A stretch of 53,618 nt of DNA from Sulfurimonas sp. (GTDB lineage: Bacteria; Campylobacterota; Campylobacteria; Campylobacterales; Sulfurimonadaceae): NCBI GenBank assembly GCA_028689055.1, contig JAQTWZ010000004.1, positions 1,606 to 55,223 of the forward strand, written 5' to 3'. How positions within the stretch are numbered: position 1 is the first letter of the stretch; every line of letters starts with the position of its first letter. A program made the translations under genes and the position numbers. Below the pieces are notes generated by a model. The model did not search any database. It was not told where the DNA came from and worked only from the letters and a program-made list of their open reading frames with translations. Below, piece after piece: positions 1-9,044 of this stretch.

Positions 1-528
1 ATCGTAACTGGTAAAACATACGTTCAGACAAATCCAGCAGAGTTCCACCTAGTTACAGCAGCAGATGCAGCAACTCAAGTAACAACAGCTACAACTGCAG
101 CAACAGCAGCAGGAATCGTAACTGGTAGAGATATGGTCATAGCGAGTCCTGTTGCTTATGGTCTTGTGAGTCAAGCAGATCTAAACAGTTCTGTCAGTGA
201 TGCATTGGCCACAGGTGTGGCATCTGGGAAACAATACGTTCAGGACAATCTACCTGAGTTTGGTCTTGTTGTAAAAGCAAATATGGAACTTACACCTTCA
301 AATATAGCATCATTATCGACTGGATGGACACTTATAAGTACACCGTTTGCTATCACAGACTTATCGGTATTTGATAGCGCTGCTATAGTTTGGGTTTATA
401 ATAACACTGCATCTTCATGGAGTGCCTACTCTTCAAACGCAGCTATGAGACAAAAAATTATAGATAATGCTTCTGTGAATCTTTTAACTACTGTTCCTGC
501 TGGCAGTGGGGTTTGGGTACAGAAATAA
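1..528 (+). CDS. C-terminal part of a secreted/surface repeat protein (5' end outside window)
   Basis: The frame is open from base 1 to a TAA at 526-528, so the gene starts upstream of the window. The visible 175 residues show about three degenerate repeats of 34-38 residues with the pattern G-(K/R)-x-x-V-x-x-x-P-x-x-F-x-L-V, beginning at residues 1, 39 and about 73. They are rich in Thr, Ala and Val. A C-terminal module of about 75 residues follows (GWTLISTPF, then VWVYNN, SWSAYS, and the ending GVWVQK), resembling the Trp-rich terminal modules of Campylobacterota surface or calcium-binding proteins. There are no Cys residues. Function is unknown; a cell-surface or secreted role is inferred from composition. 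The ATG at 133 is internal to the repeats and unlikely to be a start. Confidence 0.6.
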   Translation: MVTGKTYVQTNPAEFHLVTAADAATQVTTATTAATAAGIVTGRDMVIASPVAYGLVSQADLNSSVSDALATGVASGKQYVQDNLPEFGLVVKANMELTPSNIASLSTGWTLISTPFAITDLSVFDSAAIVWVYNNTASSWSAYSSNAAMRQKIIDNASVNLLTTVPAGSGVWVQK

Positions 529-603
529 AAAGATAGACTGGTGTTCCCTCGTTCTACTTTTTCGAGGTGAAACACACACTATCCTCAAGAGAGGTTGTGA
601 CTA

Positions 604-693
604 AAGGAGAGCTTTTAAAGGTACCCTTTTATTTATTCAAATCATAAAATATCGGCACTGTTAAAATCAAATCATTTTCTGGTTTTGTAAACT
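604..693 (-). repeat. Duplicated 3' end of tonB (left copy)
   Basis: These 90 bases match 1470-1559 at 87 of 90 positions, in the same orientation. The right copy is the last 22 codons, stop and 3' flank of tonB. Similarity ends abruptly on both sides. Only a fragment is present, so this is not a gene. The 776 bases between the copies hold an orphan antitoxin and a small remnant ORF. Confidence 0.9.
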
Positions 694-767
694 ACACCCC
701 GGTGAGTGAATCTCCACTTTTATAATATATTTTTTATCTATAAGAGTAAAAATTCCACATGTAAGTT

Positions 768-989
768 TCATGAAATCTTAACCACAAACCCAGTCCCATC
801 TAAAACAGACTCTCCCATGAGTCTTGGGTCTATCACTTCTATTGAGTAAACCGCATCATGTACTTGATGACAAGCTTCTGGCACACTAAAACACCAAGCC
901 ATATCTTGAACTGTCTCATTCATAACCCTGCTTCTAAAGGCTCTTTTATCGTTCATGAACTTTTGATGTAGCGGATAATGTGAGGGCTT
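768..989 (-). pseudogene. Unrecognised coding remnant
   Basis: The minus strand is open from just after a stop at 990-992 to a stop at 768-770. An internal ATG at 954-956 would give 62 residues, but no ribosome binding site precedes it. The translation has protein-like composition (motifs HYPLHQKFMNDKRAF and GESVLDGTGFVVK), and in-frame coding-like sequence continues upstream of the ATG to the stop. That looks like the C-terminus of a longer protein whose front was lost. The family is not recognised. Position between the two tonB-end copies supports decay of transferred DNA. Confidence 0.3.
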
Positions 990-1104
990 TTACTAACTGC
1001 AGTGTGATAGTTTGTAGAGCTGAGCCGATGTTGTTAAACGCAGTGCTATGTCAAGTACCTTTATTATGTCTTTGTTGCGTTTAATAGGTGAAGTCGGAAG
1101 AATT

Positions 1105-1133
1105 TTACTTATGCACTACATTTGTGGTACAAT
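1105..1133 (+). promoter_or_regulatory. Promoter and candidate operator of the dinJ-like gene
   Basis: TTACTT at 1105-1110 and TACAAT at 1128-1133 are 17 bp apart, with the ATG 23 bp downstream. Between them lies an imperfect dyad, ACTACA-TT-TGTGGT (1115-1128, one mismatch), placed where a RelB/DinJ-type antitoxin could autorepress. The dyad assignment is inference. Confidence 0.4.
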
Positions 1134-1156
1134 AATAAAAAATTGAAGGAGTTCTT

Positions 1157-1408
1157 ATGAGATCAAGTACAAGTGTACGTATAGATGATGAAGCCAAACT
1201 CGTTGCTTCTGAAGTGCTTAAGCAGTATGGCATGAGCCTGAGTGAGGGTATAAATCTGTTTTGTAAACAAGTAGCTATGACACACTCTATTCCATTTGAG
1301 CTAAAGGTGCCAAGTGAGCGTATGAAAAAAGCGCTAGATGAACTAGAAAAAAAAGAGGGTAAAAGCTTTAGTAGTATTGACAAACTAAGAGAAGATTTGT
1401 TGTCGTGA
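1157..1408 (+). CDS. RelB/DinJ-family antitoxin, orphan
   Basis: An 83-residue protein with the DinJ pattern: an N-terminal ribbon-helix-helix segment (SSTSVRIDDEAK, then VLKQYGMSLSEGINLF) followed by the PFEL motif and a charged C-terminal helix that would bind the toxin. In known systems such proteins neutralise a RelE/YafQ ribonuclease toxin and repress their own promoter. AAGGAG lies about 6 bp before the ATG. The toxin gene that should overlap the stop codon is cut to nine codons (1405-1434), so the antitoxin is probably a relic or a trans-acting anti-addiction gene. It lies between two copies of a 90-bp direct repeat. Confidence 0.8.
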   Translation: MRSSTSVRIDDEAKLVASEVLKQYGMSLSEGINLFCKQVAMTHSIPFELKVPSERMKKALDELEKKEGKSFSSIDKLREDLLS

Positions 1409-1434
1409 AATACACACTCTTTAGCACTTGTTGA
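1405..1434 (+). pseudogene. Truncated toxin start (YafQ/RelE-like) overlapping the antitoxin stop
   Basis: A GTG at 1405 overlaps the antitoxin TGA (GTGA), the usual dinJ-yafQ arrangement. Its reading MKYTLFSTC then stops at 1432-1434. The opening resembles YafQ/RelE-family N-termini (M-K-Y-x-L-x-x-T). Thirty-five bases later the sequence becomes the tonB 3' flank, so the toxin body is missing. The identification rests on nine residues and on position only. Confidence 0.35.
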
Positions 1435-1469
1435 AGTAGGCAGTCACTCACAACTGTTTGGGTAGGTTT

Positions 1470-1559
1470 AAGGAGAGCTTTTAAAGGTACCCTTTTATTT
1501 ATTCAAATCATAAAATATCGGAACAGTTAAAATCAAATCATTTTCTGGTTTTGGAAACT
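1470..1559 (-). repeat. tonB 3' end (right copy of the 90-bp direct repeat)
   Basis: This is the intact counterpart of 604-693. It spans the last 22 codons of tonB, its TAA (1495-1497) and 25 bp of 3' flank. The three differences from the left copy are at 1522, 1525 and 1554. Confidence 0.9.
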
Positions 1560-2202
1560 TTGAAGCAATATTTTCTATCGTCTCGATAGTACCTCTGCTT
1601 AAAATATCATTTGGAGACTTTACCACTTTTATATACTCCACTCTGGCATCTCGCATGAGCTTAAACTTTACAATAACTTCTCCCGTAATACCTCTTTTTC
1701 TTGCACTTCGCGGATAATAAAGGTTTTCTTCCAAAAGCTGTTTTATAAGCGCTAAATGCTCTTGCAAATAAGCATCTTCTTCTTTGATTATGACAGGTGC
1801 AGGTTCTTTTTCGCTTGGGTTTTCTCTAGTTACTAAGGGCTGCGTTTGTGTATTTGCTTCATCTGTTTGCGTACTTTGAGCAGGAGGATTAGGAGCTGTT
1901 TCTTCTTTTTGGACAGGAGCATCTTTCACTTCTACTTTTTTGATAGCCGGAGTGAGCTGCGTTTTGACTTTTGGTATCTCTTTTGGTATTTCTATTGTTT
2001 TGGATGGTTCTACTTTTTCTTCTTGTATTTTTTTTACTTCATTTACTGCAACCCTAGGCTGCACAGCACAAAGATGTAAGCAAAACTTCTGCTCCTCCTG
2101 CGTTTGTACTTTTAAGACACTGCTAAAGCTATATAAAAGAGCTATAAAAACAATAGAATGGATAAAAATAGAAATAAGGATGGAGTGAGTGTGTCTTTTC
2201 AT
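1495..2202 (-). CDS. tonB: TonB-family energy transducer
   Basis: TonB couples the proton-motive force (through ExbB/ExbD) to outer-membrane receptors for siderophores, haem or cobalamin. The 235-residue protein has a single N-terminal membrane anchor (about residues 8-28, SILISIFIHSIVFIALLYSF). A long Pro/Lys/Glu-rich periplasmic linker follows (about 45-150). A C-terminal TonB domain (about 155-235) contains the YYPRSARKRGITGEV motif and ends in VPIFYDLNK. Length and layout are normal for the family. No exbB or exbD is in the window. No strong ribosome binding site was seen before the ATG at 2202. Its 3' end has been duplicated at 604-693. Confidence 0.88.
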   Translation of the reverse strand: MKRHTHSILISIFIHSIVFIALLYSFSSVLKVQTQEEQKFCLHLCAVQPRVAVNEVKKIQEEKVEPSKTIEIPKEIPKVKTQLTPAIKKVEVKDAPVQKEETAPNPPAQSTQTDEANTQTQPLVTRENPSEKEPAPVIIKEEDAYLQEHLALIKQLLEENLYYPRSARKRGITGEVIVKFKLMRDARVEYIKVVKSPNDILSRGTIETIENIASKFPKPENDLILTVPIFYDLNK

Positions 2203-2288
2203 GAAAGAGATGGTAGCAAAATGTCTGTTACATAAGCATTAATATATATCAAGAAATATGACATGAGCAAAAGGCTCATGTCATATAT

Positions 2289-3467
2289 TTATATCGATCT
2301 TCTAAACTCTGGATAGGCTTCAACACCACATTCGCTGACATCCATACCTTGCTGCTGATCATCATCTTGAGCTCTAAATTTTACGAACTTATTGATAATA
2401 AACAAAACGACAAAAGAGATACTAAACACATAAAACGCAATAATAACTACGCCCTTGAGTTGATCAAAAAATGAAACACTCTCCACAAAAATACCAACGG
2501 CCAAAGTGCCCCAGATACCGTTTACTAGGTGGACTGAAAGTGCTCCAACAGGATCATCTAACTGTAGTTTATCAAACAAAGGAACAGCCAAAACGACCAA
2601 AGCGCCACCGACAGCACCGATAAGTATCGGTAAATACATATTATACAAATCAGGTCCGGCGGTTATTGCGACAAGTCCGCCTAAAGCTCCATTTAAAATC
2701 ATGGTAATATCAAAAAGTTTGTATCTAAAATACATAACTGCACCCGCGATAATTGCACCGGCTAGACCTGCCGTATTTGTATTCATGATAGTTTTCGCTA
2801 CTGCGTTTGCGTTTTCTACACTTGAGATACTCCCGACACTGCCGCCGTTAAAACCAAACCACCCGATCCAAAGTAAAAAAGCGCCAAGTGTAACAAGAGG
2901 AATATTTGATGCGGGGATAACACGTACCCGACCATCTACATAACGCCCTTTACGTGCGCCCATGATAATGATAGCTGCTAAAAGTGCCCATCCTCCCGTA
3001 GAATGGATCACGGTAGAACCAGCCAAATCGTACATCTTGATATCCAAAAATGTTTCGGCTAAGATATCTGCTCCCCAGCTGATATTTACCACACTTGGAT
3101 AGATAAAACCGCCCATAATTACAGCAAAAATAGCCAAAGGGATGATGCGTACTCTCTCACTCACACCACCGCTCATGATGTTGATAGTTTTACCTACAAA
3201 AGCCATCTGAAACAAAAACGCAGCCCAGATGCTCATGTTGGCATTTTCCCAAACACCAAAGGCGATACTATACCCCACAAGTAAAAACGCAATAGAAGCT
3301 ACTGCATAAATCATTACATTGATTGTAAGAACGGATGTGACGTTTTTTGTACGCACAAGTCCTGCTTCAAGCATAGCAAAACCTGGGACCATGAAGATTA
3401 TAAGCACCATTGAAAAAAGTGCGAAGAACGTGTCTATTATGTATTTAAAATCAGCTTCGAGCATCAT
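2289..3467 (-). CDS. amt: Ammonium transporter (Amt/MEP/Rh family), first copy
   Basis: A 392-residue integral membrane protein with about 11 hydrophobic segments and the Amt signatures: FMVPGFAMLEAGLVRTKN near the N-terminus, the pore His in VIHSTGGWALL and the second pore His in SVHLVNGIWG. It conducts ammonium into the cytoplasm. Unlike the second copy it has no cleavable signal peptide and is monocistronic. ATG codons at 3467 and 3464 both fit; AAGGTAG lies upstream. The short C-terminal tail keeps the charged character used for PII docking. Its promoter shares a 17-bp dyad with the amt-glnK operon, which points to joint nitrogen control. Confidence 0.93.
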   Translation of the reverse strand: MMLEADFKYIIDTFFALFSMVLIIFMVPGFAMLEAGLVRTKNVTSVLTINVMIYAVASIAFLLVGYSIAFGVWENANMSIWAAFLFQMAFVGKTINIMSGGVSERVRIIPLAIFAVIMGGFIYPSVVNISWGADILAETFLDIKMYDLAGSTVIHSTGGWALLAAIIIMGARKGRYVDGRVRVIPASNIPLVTLGAFLLWIGWFGFNGGSVGSISSVENANAVAKTIMNTNTAGLAGAIIAGAVMYFRYKLFDITMILNGALGGLVAITAGPDLYNMYLPILIGAVGGALVVLAVPLFDKLQLDDPVGALSVHLVNGIWGTLAVGIFVESVSFFDQLKGVVIIAFYVFSISFVVLFIINKFVKFRAQDDDQQQGMDVSECGVEAYPEFRRSI

Positions 3468-3496
3468 TACTACCTTAAAATAAAGTCAAGTTGATG

Positions 3497-3549
3497 ATTT
3501 TAGCAAAAAAAAAGTGCAATAATAAAAAAAAATGATTAATTTTTAATCA
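3497..3549 (-). promoter_or_regulatory. amt (first copy) promoter with dyad TGATTAATTTTTAATCA
   Basis: Read on the minus strand, an extended -10 (TGCTAAAAT, -10 at 3497-3502) lies 30 bp downstream of a perfect 7-3-7 inverted repeat at 3533-3549. The same 17 bases with nearly the same spacing precede the second amt gene. That makes a shared activator site likely. Confidence 0.6.
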
Positions 3550-3575
3550 GAAAGTATTTCCGCATGAGGATATGC

Positions 3576-3936
<361 letters not shown>

Positions 3937-3955
3937 TTATACTCCATATGTATGC

Positions 3956-4040
3956 AAAGAGGCTTTTACCTCTTTATTAATTTTAAAATTGTAACCACTT
4001 TTAGTGTTTAAATCAACTCTAAAGGAGGCTTCTCCTTTAG
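3956..4040 (-). promoter_or_regulatory. Two hairpins between amt and glnK
   Basis: CTAAAGGAG (4019-4027) pairs with CTCCTTTAG (4032-4040), a perfect 9-bp stem with a 4-base loop just after the amt stop. AAAGAGG (3956-3962) pairs with CCTCTTT (3969-3975), 23 bp before the glnK start. Neither is followed by a T-run on the minus strand. mRNA processing or attenuation is more likely than full termination, by inference. Confidence 0.5.
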
Positions 4041-4049
4041 AAGATCAGC

Positions 4050-5357
4050 TTAGAGGTTTAAACCTTTTTCACCATGAACACTTTCATCAAGACCAACAGA
4101 CTCACTCTCTTCATCTACTCTTCCGCCACCTGTTAGTGCTGAAGCGATATAGTAAACTACTATTGTTCCAATCAAAGTAAAGATTCCTACGACTACTACA
4201 GATTCAAGTTGTACCATGAATTGCCCCATTCTATCACCTGAAGCTTTAAGTGGACCGTCCCATAGTAATGCTTGATCATTTACAGCGAAGATTGCAGTTG
4301 CTAACGCTCCCCAAAGTCCAGCTAAAAAGTGGATACCAAATGCATCTAATGAATCATCATACCCAAGTTTTTTCTTCAAAGTCACAACACCGAAGAAAGC
4401 GATAATTGAACCAAAGATTCCTATTGCAAATGAACCACTTACATCCACAAAACCTGCTGCTGGAGTGATTGCTACAAGTCCAGCTACAACCCCTGAAACT
4501 GTTCCAAGAAGTGTTACTTTTTTGAATACTATATACTCCAACACCATCCAAGTGATTGCTGCTATTGCAGGAGCTAAAGCTGTTGTGAGGTACGCTAAAC
4601 CAGCGATTTCTGATGCACCAAACGCAGATCCACCGTTAAATCCGAACCATCCAAACCATAATAGCGCTGCACCTAATGCTGTAAGCATGATACTCATAGG
4701 TTTCATAGCTGCTTTTTGAAAATCTTTTCTTTTACCGATAAGGATTGCAAGAACTAAACCAGCCAAACCACCATTCATATGAACAACAGTACCACCGGCG
4801 AAATCTAAAGCACCCGCATCAAATAGTAAAGCACCAGCTCCACCCCAAACCATATGCGCAACTGGAGCATATACAAATACTGTCCAAATAGCTACAAAAA
4901 TCAACCAAGTTGAGAACTTCATTCTCTCAATCACTGATCCAGCTGCAATCGCTACTGTAATCGCTGCAAATGTCCCTTGAAATACTATAAATACATACAT
5001 AGAATAAGATTGAGCCGTTAAGTCAGACCAACTAATCCCATTTAAGAACATATTACCAAATCCACCAATGAAGCTTTGCATAGCCCCACCGTTTCCAAAT
5101 GCCATAGAATATCCAGCAACTATCCAAGCAACAAACGCAACTACAAATGCGCCAAATACCATAGCGTAAGTATTGAGTACATTTTTACTTCTTGTCATGC
5201 CTCCATAAAACAAAGCCAAACCAGCTGGTGTCATAAGAAGTACCAATGCTGTAGATATCATCATCCATGCATTGTTACCACTGTCTATAGTAGGCGCATC
5301 TTCAGCAAGCACTAAAGAAGGCAAAAGCGTTAACGCTAGCAATAACCATTTTTTCAT
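4050..5357 (-). CDS. amt: Ammonium transporter (Amt family), second copy, linked to glnK
   Basis: Starting at the ATG at 5357 the protein has 435 residues. It opens with a cleavable signal peptide (MKKWLLLALTLLPSLVLAED), as in E. coli AmtB, followed by about 11 membrane segments. Pore histidines are visible in VVHMNGGLAG and GIHFLAGLWG. The gating and substrate region GGMTRSKNVLN is present. The open frame runs upstream to 5426, but AGGAAA lies 7 bp before 5357 and the signal peptide begins there, so 5357 is preferred. It forms a unit with glnK. The C-terminal tail is acidic and longer than in the first copy. Confidence 0.94.
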   Translation of the reverse strand: MKKWLLLALTLLPSLVLAEDAPTIDSGNNAWMMISTALVLLMTPAGLALFYGGMTRSKNVLNTYAMVFGAFVVAFVAWIVAGYSMAFGNGGAMQSFIGGFGNMFLNGISWSDLTAQSYSMYVFIVFQGTFAAITVAIAAGSVIERMKFSTWLIFVAIWTVFVYAPVAHMVWGGAGALLFDAGALDFAGGTVVHMNGGLAGLVLAILIGKRKDFQKAAMKPMSIMLTALGAALLWFGWFGFNGGSAFGASEIAGLAYLTTALAPAIAAITWMVLEYIVFKKVTLLGTVSGVVAGLVAITPAAGFVDVSGSFAIGIFGSIIAFFGVVTLKKKLGYDDSLDAFGIHFLAGLWGALATAIFAVNDQALLWDGPLKASGDRMGQFMVQLESVVVVGIFTLIGTIVVYYIASALTGGGRVDEESESVGLDESVHGEKGLNL

Positions 5358-5413
5358 CGTAATTTCCTTTTTTTTCCGATTTTTGACTTTCGGATTTATG
5401 TATTTCGGGGAAA

Positions 5414-5468
5414 AGTATAACATCAAGATGTATGCTTGTTGTGCAGCATAATGATTAATTTTTAATCA
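5414..5468 (-). promoter_or_regulatory. amt-glnK promoter with dyad TGATTAATTTTTAATCA
   Basis: On the minus strand an extended -10 (TGTTATACT, -10 at 5414-5419) lies 32 bp downstream of the 17-bp dyad at 5452-5468. The dyad is identical to the one before the first amt gene. No sigma-54 -24/-12 element was found. Confidence 0.6.
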
Positions 5469-5603
5469 GTATTTTTATTTTACTCTTTAAGCTTCACATC
5501 TTCACATATATAAATAAGTAAACATAAACCAACCCTCTTTCCACGTTTCTTAAGGGATTGTTGGATATCATAAAAGCAATTTTATTTACATAGGGTGTTT
5601 TAT

Positions 5604-8087
5604 ATGGGTGACTTGTTAAACAATGATGATATTCAGACTGTAAAGATTGAAGAGACTCTACAAAGTAGCTACCTCGATTATTCAATGAGTGTAATCGTCG
5701 GTCGTGCTCTTCCAGATGTTAGAGATGGACTCAAACCAGTCCATAGAAGAATTCTTTATGCGATGGATAAACTCAGTTTATCGCATGGAGCCAAATTTAA
5801 AAAATCAGCACGTATCGTCGGGGATGTTATAGGTCAGTATCACCCACACGGTGATACAGCTGTCTATGACGCACTTGTTCGTATGGCACAAGACTTCTCA
5901 ATGCGTATGCAACTTGTTGATGGTCAGGGTAACTTCGGTTCTGTTGATGGAGACTCTGCTGCTGCGATGCGTTATACAGAAGCACGTATGACAAAATATG
6001 CGGGAGAGCTTTTAAAAGATCTTGATAAAAATACAGTCAACATGATAGACAACTACGATGGTACTACAAAAGAGCCAGACGTAATGCCTACACGTGTTCC
6101 AAACCTTCTTATTAACGGCTCATCAGGTATCGCTGTCGGTATGGCTACAAATATCCCTCCGCATAACCCTACGGAGATTATGAGCGGGCTCAAAGCACTT
6201 CTTGCAAATCCTAATATCTCTCTTATGGAAATTATGGAACACATCAAAGCTCCAGACTTTCCAACAGGTGGAACTATCTTTGGTAAAAAAGGGATTATGG
6301 ATGCCTATGAGACAGGTAGAGGTCGTATCAAAGTACGCGCAAAAACGCATATAGAGCAAAAAGCCAAAAAAGAAGTCATTGTTATCGATGAACTTCCTTA
6401 TCAGGTAAATAAAGCGCGTTTGATTGAGAATATAGCAAACCTCGTAAAAGACAAGATGATAGACGGTGTTTCTGAAATACGTGACGAATCAGACCGCGAT
6501 GGAATGCGTGTTGTCATCGAACTCAAACGCGATGCGATGAGTGAAATAGTTCTTAACAATCTTTTTAAACAGACTAGTATGCAAACCACTTTTGGTATCA
6601 TCATGTTATCTATATTAAATCAAGAGCCGAGAGTTTTCGGTCTTATAGATATCCTCAAATACTTTATCAATCACCGTAAAACGATTATTATACGCAGAAC
6701 TATCTTTGATCTTGAAAAAGCCAAAGCACGTGCACATATTTTGGAAGGTCTTAAAAAAGCTATCGATATCATCGAAGATGTTATCCGCGTAATCCGTGCC
6801 TCAAATAGTGAAGAACTTGCAAAAAACAACCTTGTAACTGAGTTTGATTTTTCAGAGATTCAAGCACAAAGTATAGTTGCTATGAGACTTGGAAGACTCA
6901 CAGGTCTTGAGATTGAAAAAATCGAAAACGAACTTCGTGAGCTCATCGAACTTATCGCATACTTGGAATCAATCCTCAAAAGTGAAGAGGTACTTCACGG
7001 TATTATTGCTCAAGAATTTGATGAAGTCGCTGCAACTTACACAGATAAAAGACGCACGGAAATCGAAGACGACTATGATGATATCGATATAGAAGACCTA
7101 ATCCCAAATGAGCCGATGGTTGTAACAATTACTCACCGTGGTTATATCAAACGTGTGCCGCTGGGTGCATATGAGAAACAAAAACGCGGGGGCAAAGGCA
7201 AAACTGCCGTAACAACTTATGAAGATGACTTTATAGAGAGATTTTTCACTTGTAATACGCACGATACACTTCTATTTGTCACAGACCGTGGTCAGTTGCA
7301 TTGGTTAAAAGTTTATCGCATTCCTGAAGGCAGCCGTATCGCAAAAGGAAAAGCAGTTGTCAATCTCCTGAGTCTTGTAGCAGATGAGAAAATCCGTTCT
7401 ATTATCCCTACTACAGACTTTAGTGATGAAAAATCACTTGTTTTCTTTACACAAAAAGGTATTGTAAAACGTACAAATCTAAGTGAATTTTCAAATATTA
7501 GAAGCAATGGTGTCCGAGCAATTGTTCTGGATGATGATGATGCACTTATCACTGCAAAAATTGCCGATCAGAGTATCAAATATCTCTTTATCGTTACAAA
7601 ACTCGCTCAGTGTATAAAATTTGAAATAGAAAAAACACGTGATCAGGGTAGAAGTACTCGTGGTGTACGCGGTATCAAATTCAAACATGAAGCTGATGAA
7701 GTTGTCGATGCAAATATCATAGCAAACGATGATGAGGAAATCCTAATCGTCAGTGAAAAAGGTATCGGGAAACGAACAGACGCTGGTGAATATAGACTTA
7801 CTAATCGCGGCGGATCCGGTGTAATCGCTATGAAAATGACAGCAAAAACTGGTAAGCATGTAGTCGGTATCCTTATGGTCGATGAGAGCATGGATATGAT
7901 GGCACTTACTAAAGCTGGTAAAATGATTCGTGTAGATATGCAAAGTATCTCCAAATCAAGCAGAAACACTTCTGGGGTTTATATAGTAAAAGGTGACGAT
8001 GTAGCAAGTATCTCTCGCTGTATCAGAGAAGAAGAGGACGATGAAGATGACTTCGATACCGAACCATCTTTATTAGATTTGGAATAG
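5604..8087 (+). CDS. gyrA: DNA gyrase subunit A
   Basis: An 827-residue type II topoisomerase subunit that makes the double-strand break during ATP-dependent negative supercoiling. The catalytic Tyr is at about residue 124 ([10 protein letters not shown]). The GyrA box QKRGGKG lies near residues 525-531 and heads a C-terminal beta-pinwheel, marking gyrase rather than topo IV. The quinolone region [11 protein letters not shown] has Thr-85 and Asp-89, equivalent to wild-type Thr-86/Asp-90 in Campylobacter. The tail is very acidic ([10 protein letters not shown]). The ATG at 5604 is preferred to the in-frame GTG at 5595 because AGGG sits 8 bp upstream of it. Confidence 0.96.
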   Translation: MGDLLNNDDIQTVKIEETLQSSYLDYSMSVIVGRALPDVRDGLKPVHRRILYAMDKLSLSHGAKFKKSARIVGDVIGQYHPHGDTAVYDALVRMAQDFSMRMQLVDGQGNFGSVDGDSAAAMRYTEARMTKYAGELLKDLDKNTVNMIDNYDGTTKEPDVMPTRVPNLLINGSSGIAVGMATNIPPHNPTEIMSGLKALLANPNISLMEIMEHIKAPDFPTGGTIFGKKGIMDAYETGRGRIKVRAKTHIEQKAKKEVIVIDELPYQVNKARLIENIANLVKDKMIDGVSEIRDESDRDGMRVVIELKRDAMSEIVLNNLFKQTSMQTTFGIIMLSILNQEPRVFGLIDILKYFINHRKTIIIRRTIFDLEKAKARAHILEGLKKAIDIIEDVIRVIRASNSEELAKNNLVTEFDFSEIQAQSIVAMRLGRLTGLEIEKIENELRELIELIAYLESILKSEEVLHGIIAQEFDEVAATYTDKRRTEIEDDYDDIDIEDLIPNEPMVVTITHRGYIKRVPLGAYEKQKRGGKGKTAVTTYEDDFIERFFTCNTHDTLLFVTDRGQLHWLKVYRIPEGSRIAKGKAVVNLLSLVADEKIRSIIPTTDFSDEKSLVFFTQKGIVKRTNLSEFSNIRSNGVRAIVLDDDDALITAKIADQSIKYLFIVTKLAQCIKFEIEKTRDQGRSTRGVRGIKFKHEADEVVDANIIANDDEEILIVSEKGIGKRTDAGEYRLTNRGGSGVIAMKMTAKTGKHVVGILMVDESMDMMALTKAGKMIRVDMQSISKSSRNTSGVYIVKGDDVASISRCIREEEDDEDDFDTEPSLLDLE

Positions 8088-8117
8088 TAGTTGCTTACTG
8101 GCAACAAGATACAACAT

Positions 8118-8135
8118 AAGCACCGCATGGTGCTT
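8118..8135 (+). terminator. Hairpin after gyrA
   Basis: AAGCACC-GCAT-GGTGCTT is a perfect 7-bp stem 30 bp after the gyrA stop, followed by CTTT. The T-tract is short, so it is a weak terminator candidate. Confidence 0.5.
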
Positions 8136-8154
8136 CTTTAAAGAAGGAAAACTT

Positions 8155-8670
8155 ATGAAATACTCTTTGCTATTAATCGCATTTTTAACTGTGGCTTCAG
8201 TTACGGCAGATGAAACTCCCTCAAGCAACATTACTATTAACTGTGAAAATGCAAAAACAGGTGCTGCGTGTTCTAAGCCACAAACACAAGTCATTGATGC
8301 TACCGGCTTAGATACTGTTGTCACAGATGTGCCTAAAAAAGAAGATTTTTTGGCAAAGGGTGCTGAAGTTCGTATCAGCGTTATCGGTCAAGGTGTTGCT
8401 CCTATGAACACATCTTCTCCTGCACAGGCTTATGCTTTGGCAAAACGTGCAGCGACGGCTGATGCTTACAGACTTTTAGCCGAAAAAGTTAAGGGTGTAC
8501 GAATCGATGGTCAAGATTTGATCAAAAATATGATGGTACAGCGCTCTACTGTTCGCACCACAGTCCAAGCCATGGTCAAAAACGCAAATGTTGTTGAGAC
8601 AACTTTCAAAGAGGGTTTATGCGAAGTAGAGATGGAAATCGTCTTAGCGCACGCTCAATTTTCAAACTAG
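8155..8670 (+). CDS. LPP20-like periplasmic protein
   Basis: A 171-residue exported protein with an N-terminal signal peptide (about residues 1-19, ending VTADE). An LPP20-type domain covers about residues 75-170: GQGVAPMNTSSPAQAYALAK, then AATADAYRLLAEKVKGVRIDG and the ending GLCEVEMEIVL. LPP20 is a Helicobacter outer-membrane lipoprotein of unclear function. This protein lacks a clear lipobox Cys at the signal end, so it may be soluble in the periplasm. AAGGAAAA precedes the ATG. The next gene starts inside it. Function is unknown. Confidence 0.7.
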   Translation: MKYSLLLIAFLTVASVTADETPSSNITINCENAKTGAACSKPQTQVIDATGLDTVVTDVPKKEDFLAKGAEVRISVIGQGVAPMNTSSPAQAYALAKRAATADAYRLLAEKVKGVRIDGQDLIKNMMVQRSTVRTTVQAMVKNANVVETTFKEGLCEVEMEIVLAHAQFSN

Positions 8671-9032
8671 TACTACTCTTCTATTCGCTCGCCCTTAGTG
8701 CGAGTGAATATCTTATATCTTACCGTTATGTCGTTCAAGATGCTATACTTTACAACGAAACACTTTCTGTCGCCAAAAGTATGCAAAAATGCTCGGGTAG
8801 TGCTCATGATGCATTACTTTTAGAAAGTGACGGGAGTGATAATCTCAAACAAATTATCTCTAAAAATGAAGATGAGTTTTTATCCTTCATCCATACACTT
8901 GGACTTGATGTAAAACACTCTGAGATAAATACCAATCTGCAAAACAGTTCTACTACTATCCTCACACTCAAAACCACTTGTTTCAAAGTCGATTTTAATG
9001 ATAATTTCGCTAGAATCACTGCTTTAAATTAA
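8619..9032 (+). CDS. Small exported protein of unknown function, overlapping the LPP20-like gene
   Basis: A 137-residue frame that begins 52 bp inside the previous gene, in another frame, and ends 12 bp before flgR. A hydrophobic segment (about residues 16-28, FKLVLLFYSLALSAS) resembles a signal peptide preceded by a basic stretch. The rest has two Cys residues and no recognised domain. No ATG lies closer to the signal segment, so the overlapping ATG at 8619 is the likely start, suggesting translational coupling. No homologue is recognised. Confidence 0.55.
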   Translation: MRSRDGNRLSARSIFKLVLLFYSLALSASEYLISYRYVVQDAILYNETLSVAKSMQKCSGSAHDALLLESDGSDNLKQIISKNEDEFLSFIHTLGLDVKHSEINTNLQNSSTTILTLKTTCFKVDFNDNFARITALN

Positions 9033-9044
9033 GGGCATTTTATA

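Noticed and set aside
1105-1383. Minus-strand 92-residue frame opposite the antitoxin
   Set aside because: It is a Ser/Leu-rich shadow of the dinJ-like gene with no ribosome binding site.
3533-3549. Reading TGATTAATTTTTAATCA as an intrinsic terminator
   Set aside because: The stem is AT-rich with no U-run, and the same word lies upstream of two promoters, which fits an operator better.
5401-5460. Sigma-54 (-24/-12) promoter for amt-glnK
   Set aside because: No TGGCAC-N5-TTGCA-like pair was found on the coding strand; an extended sigma-70 -10 fits.
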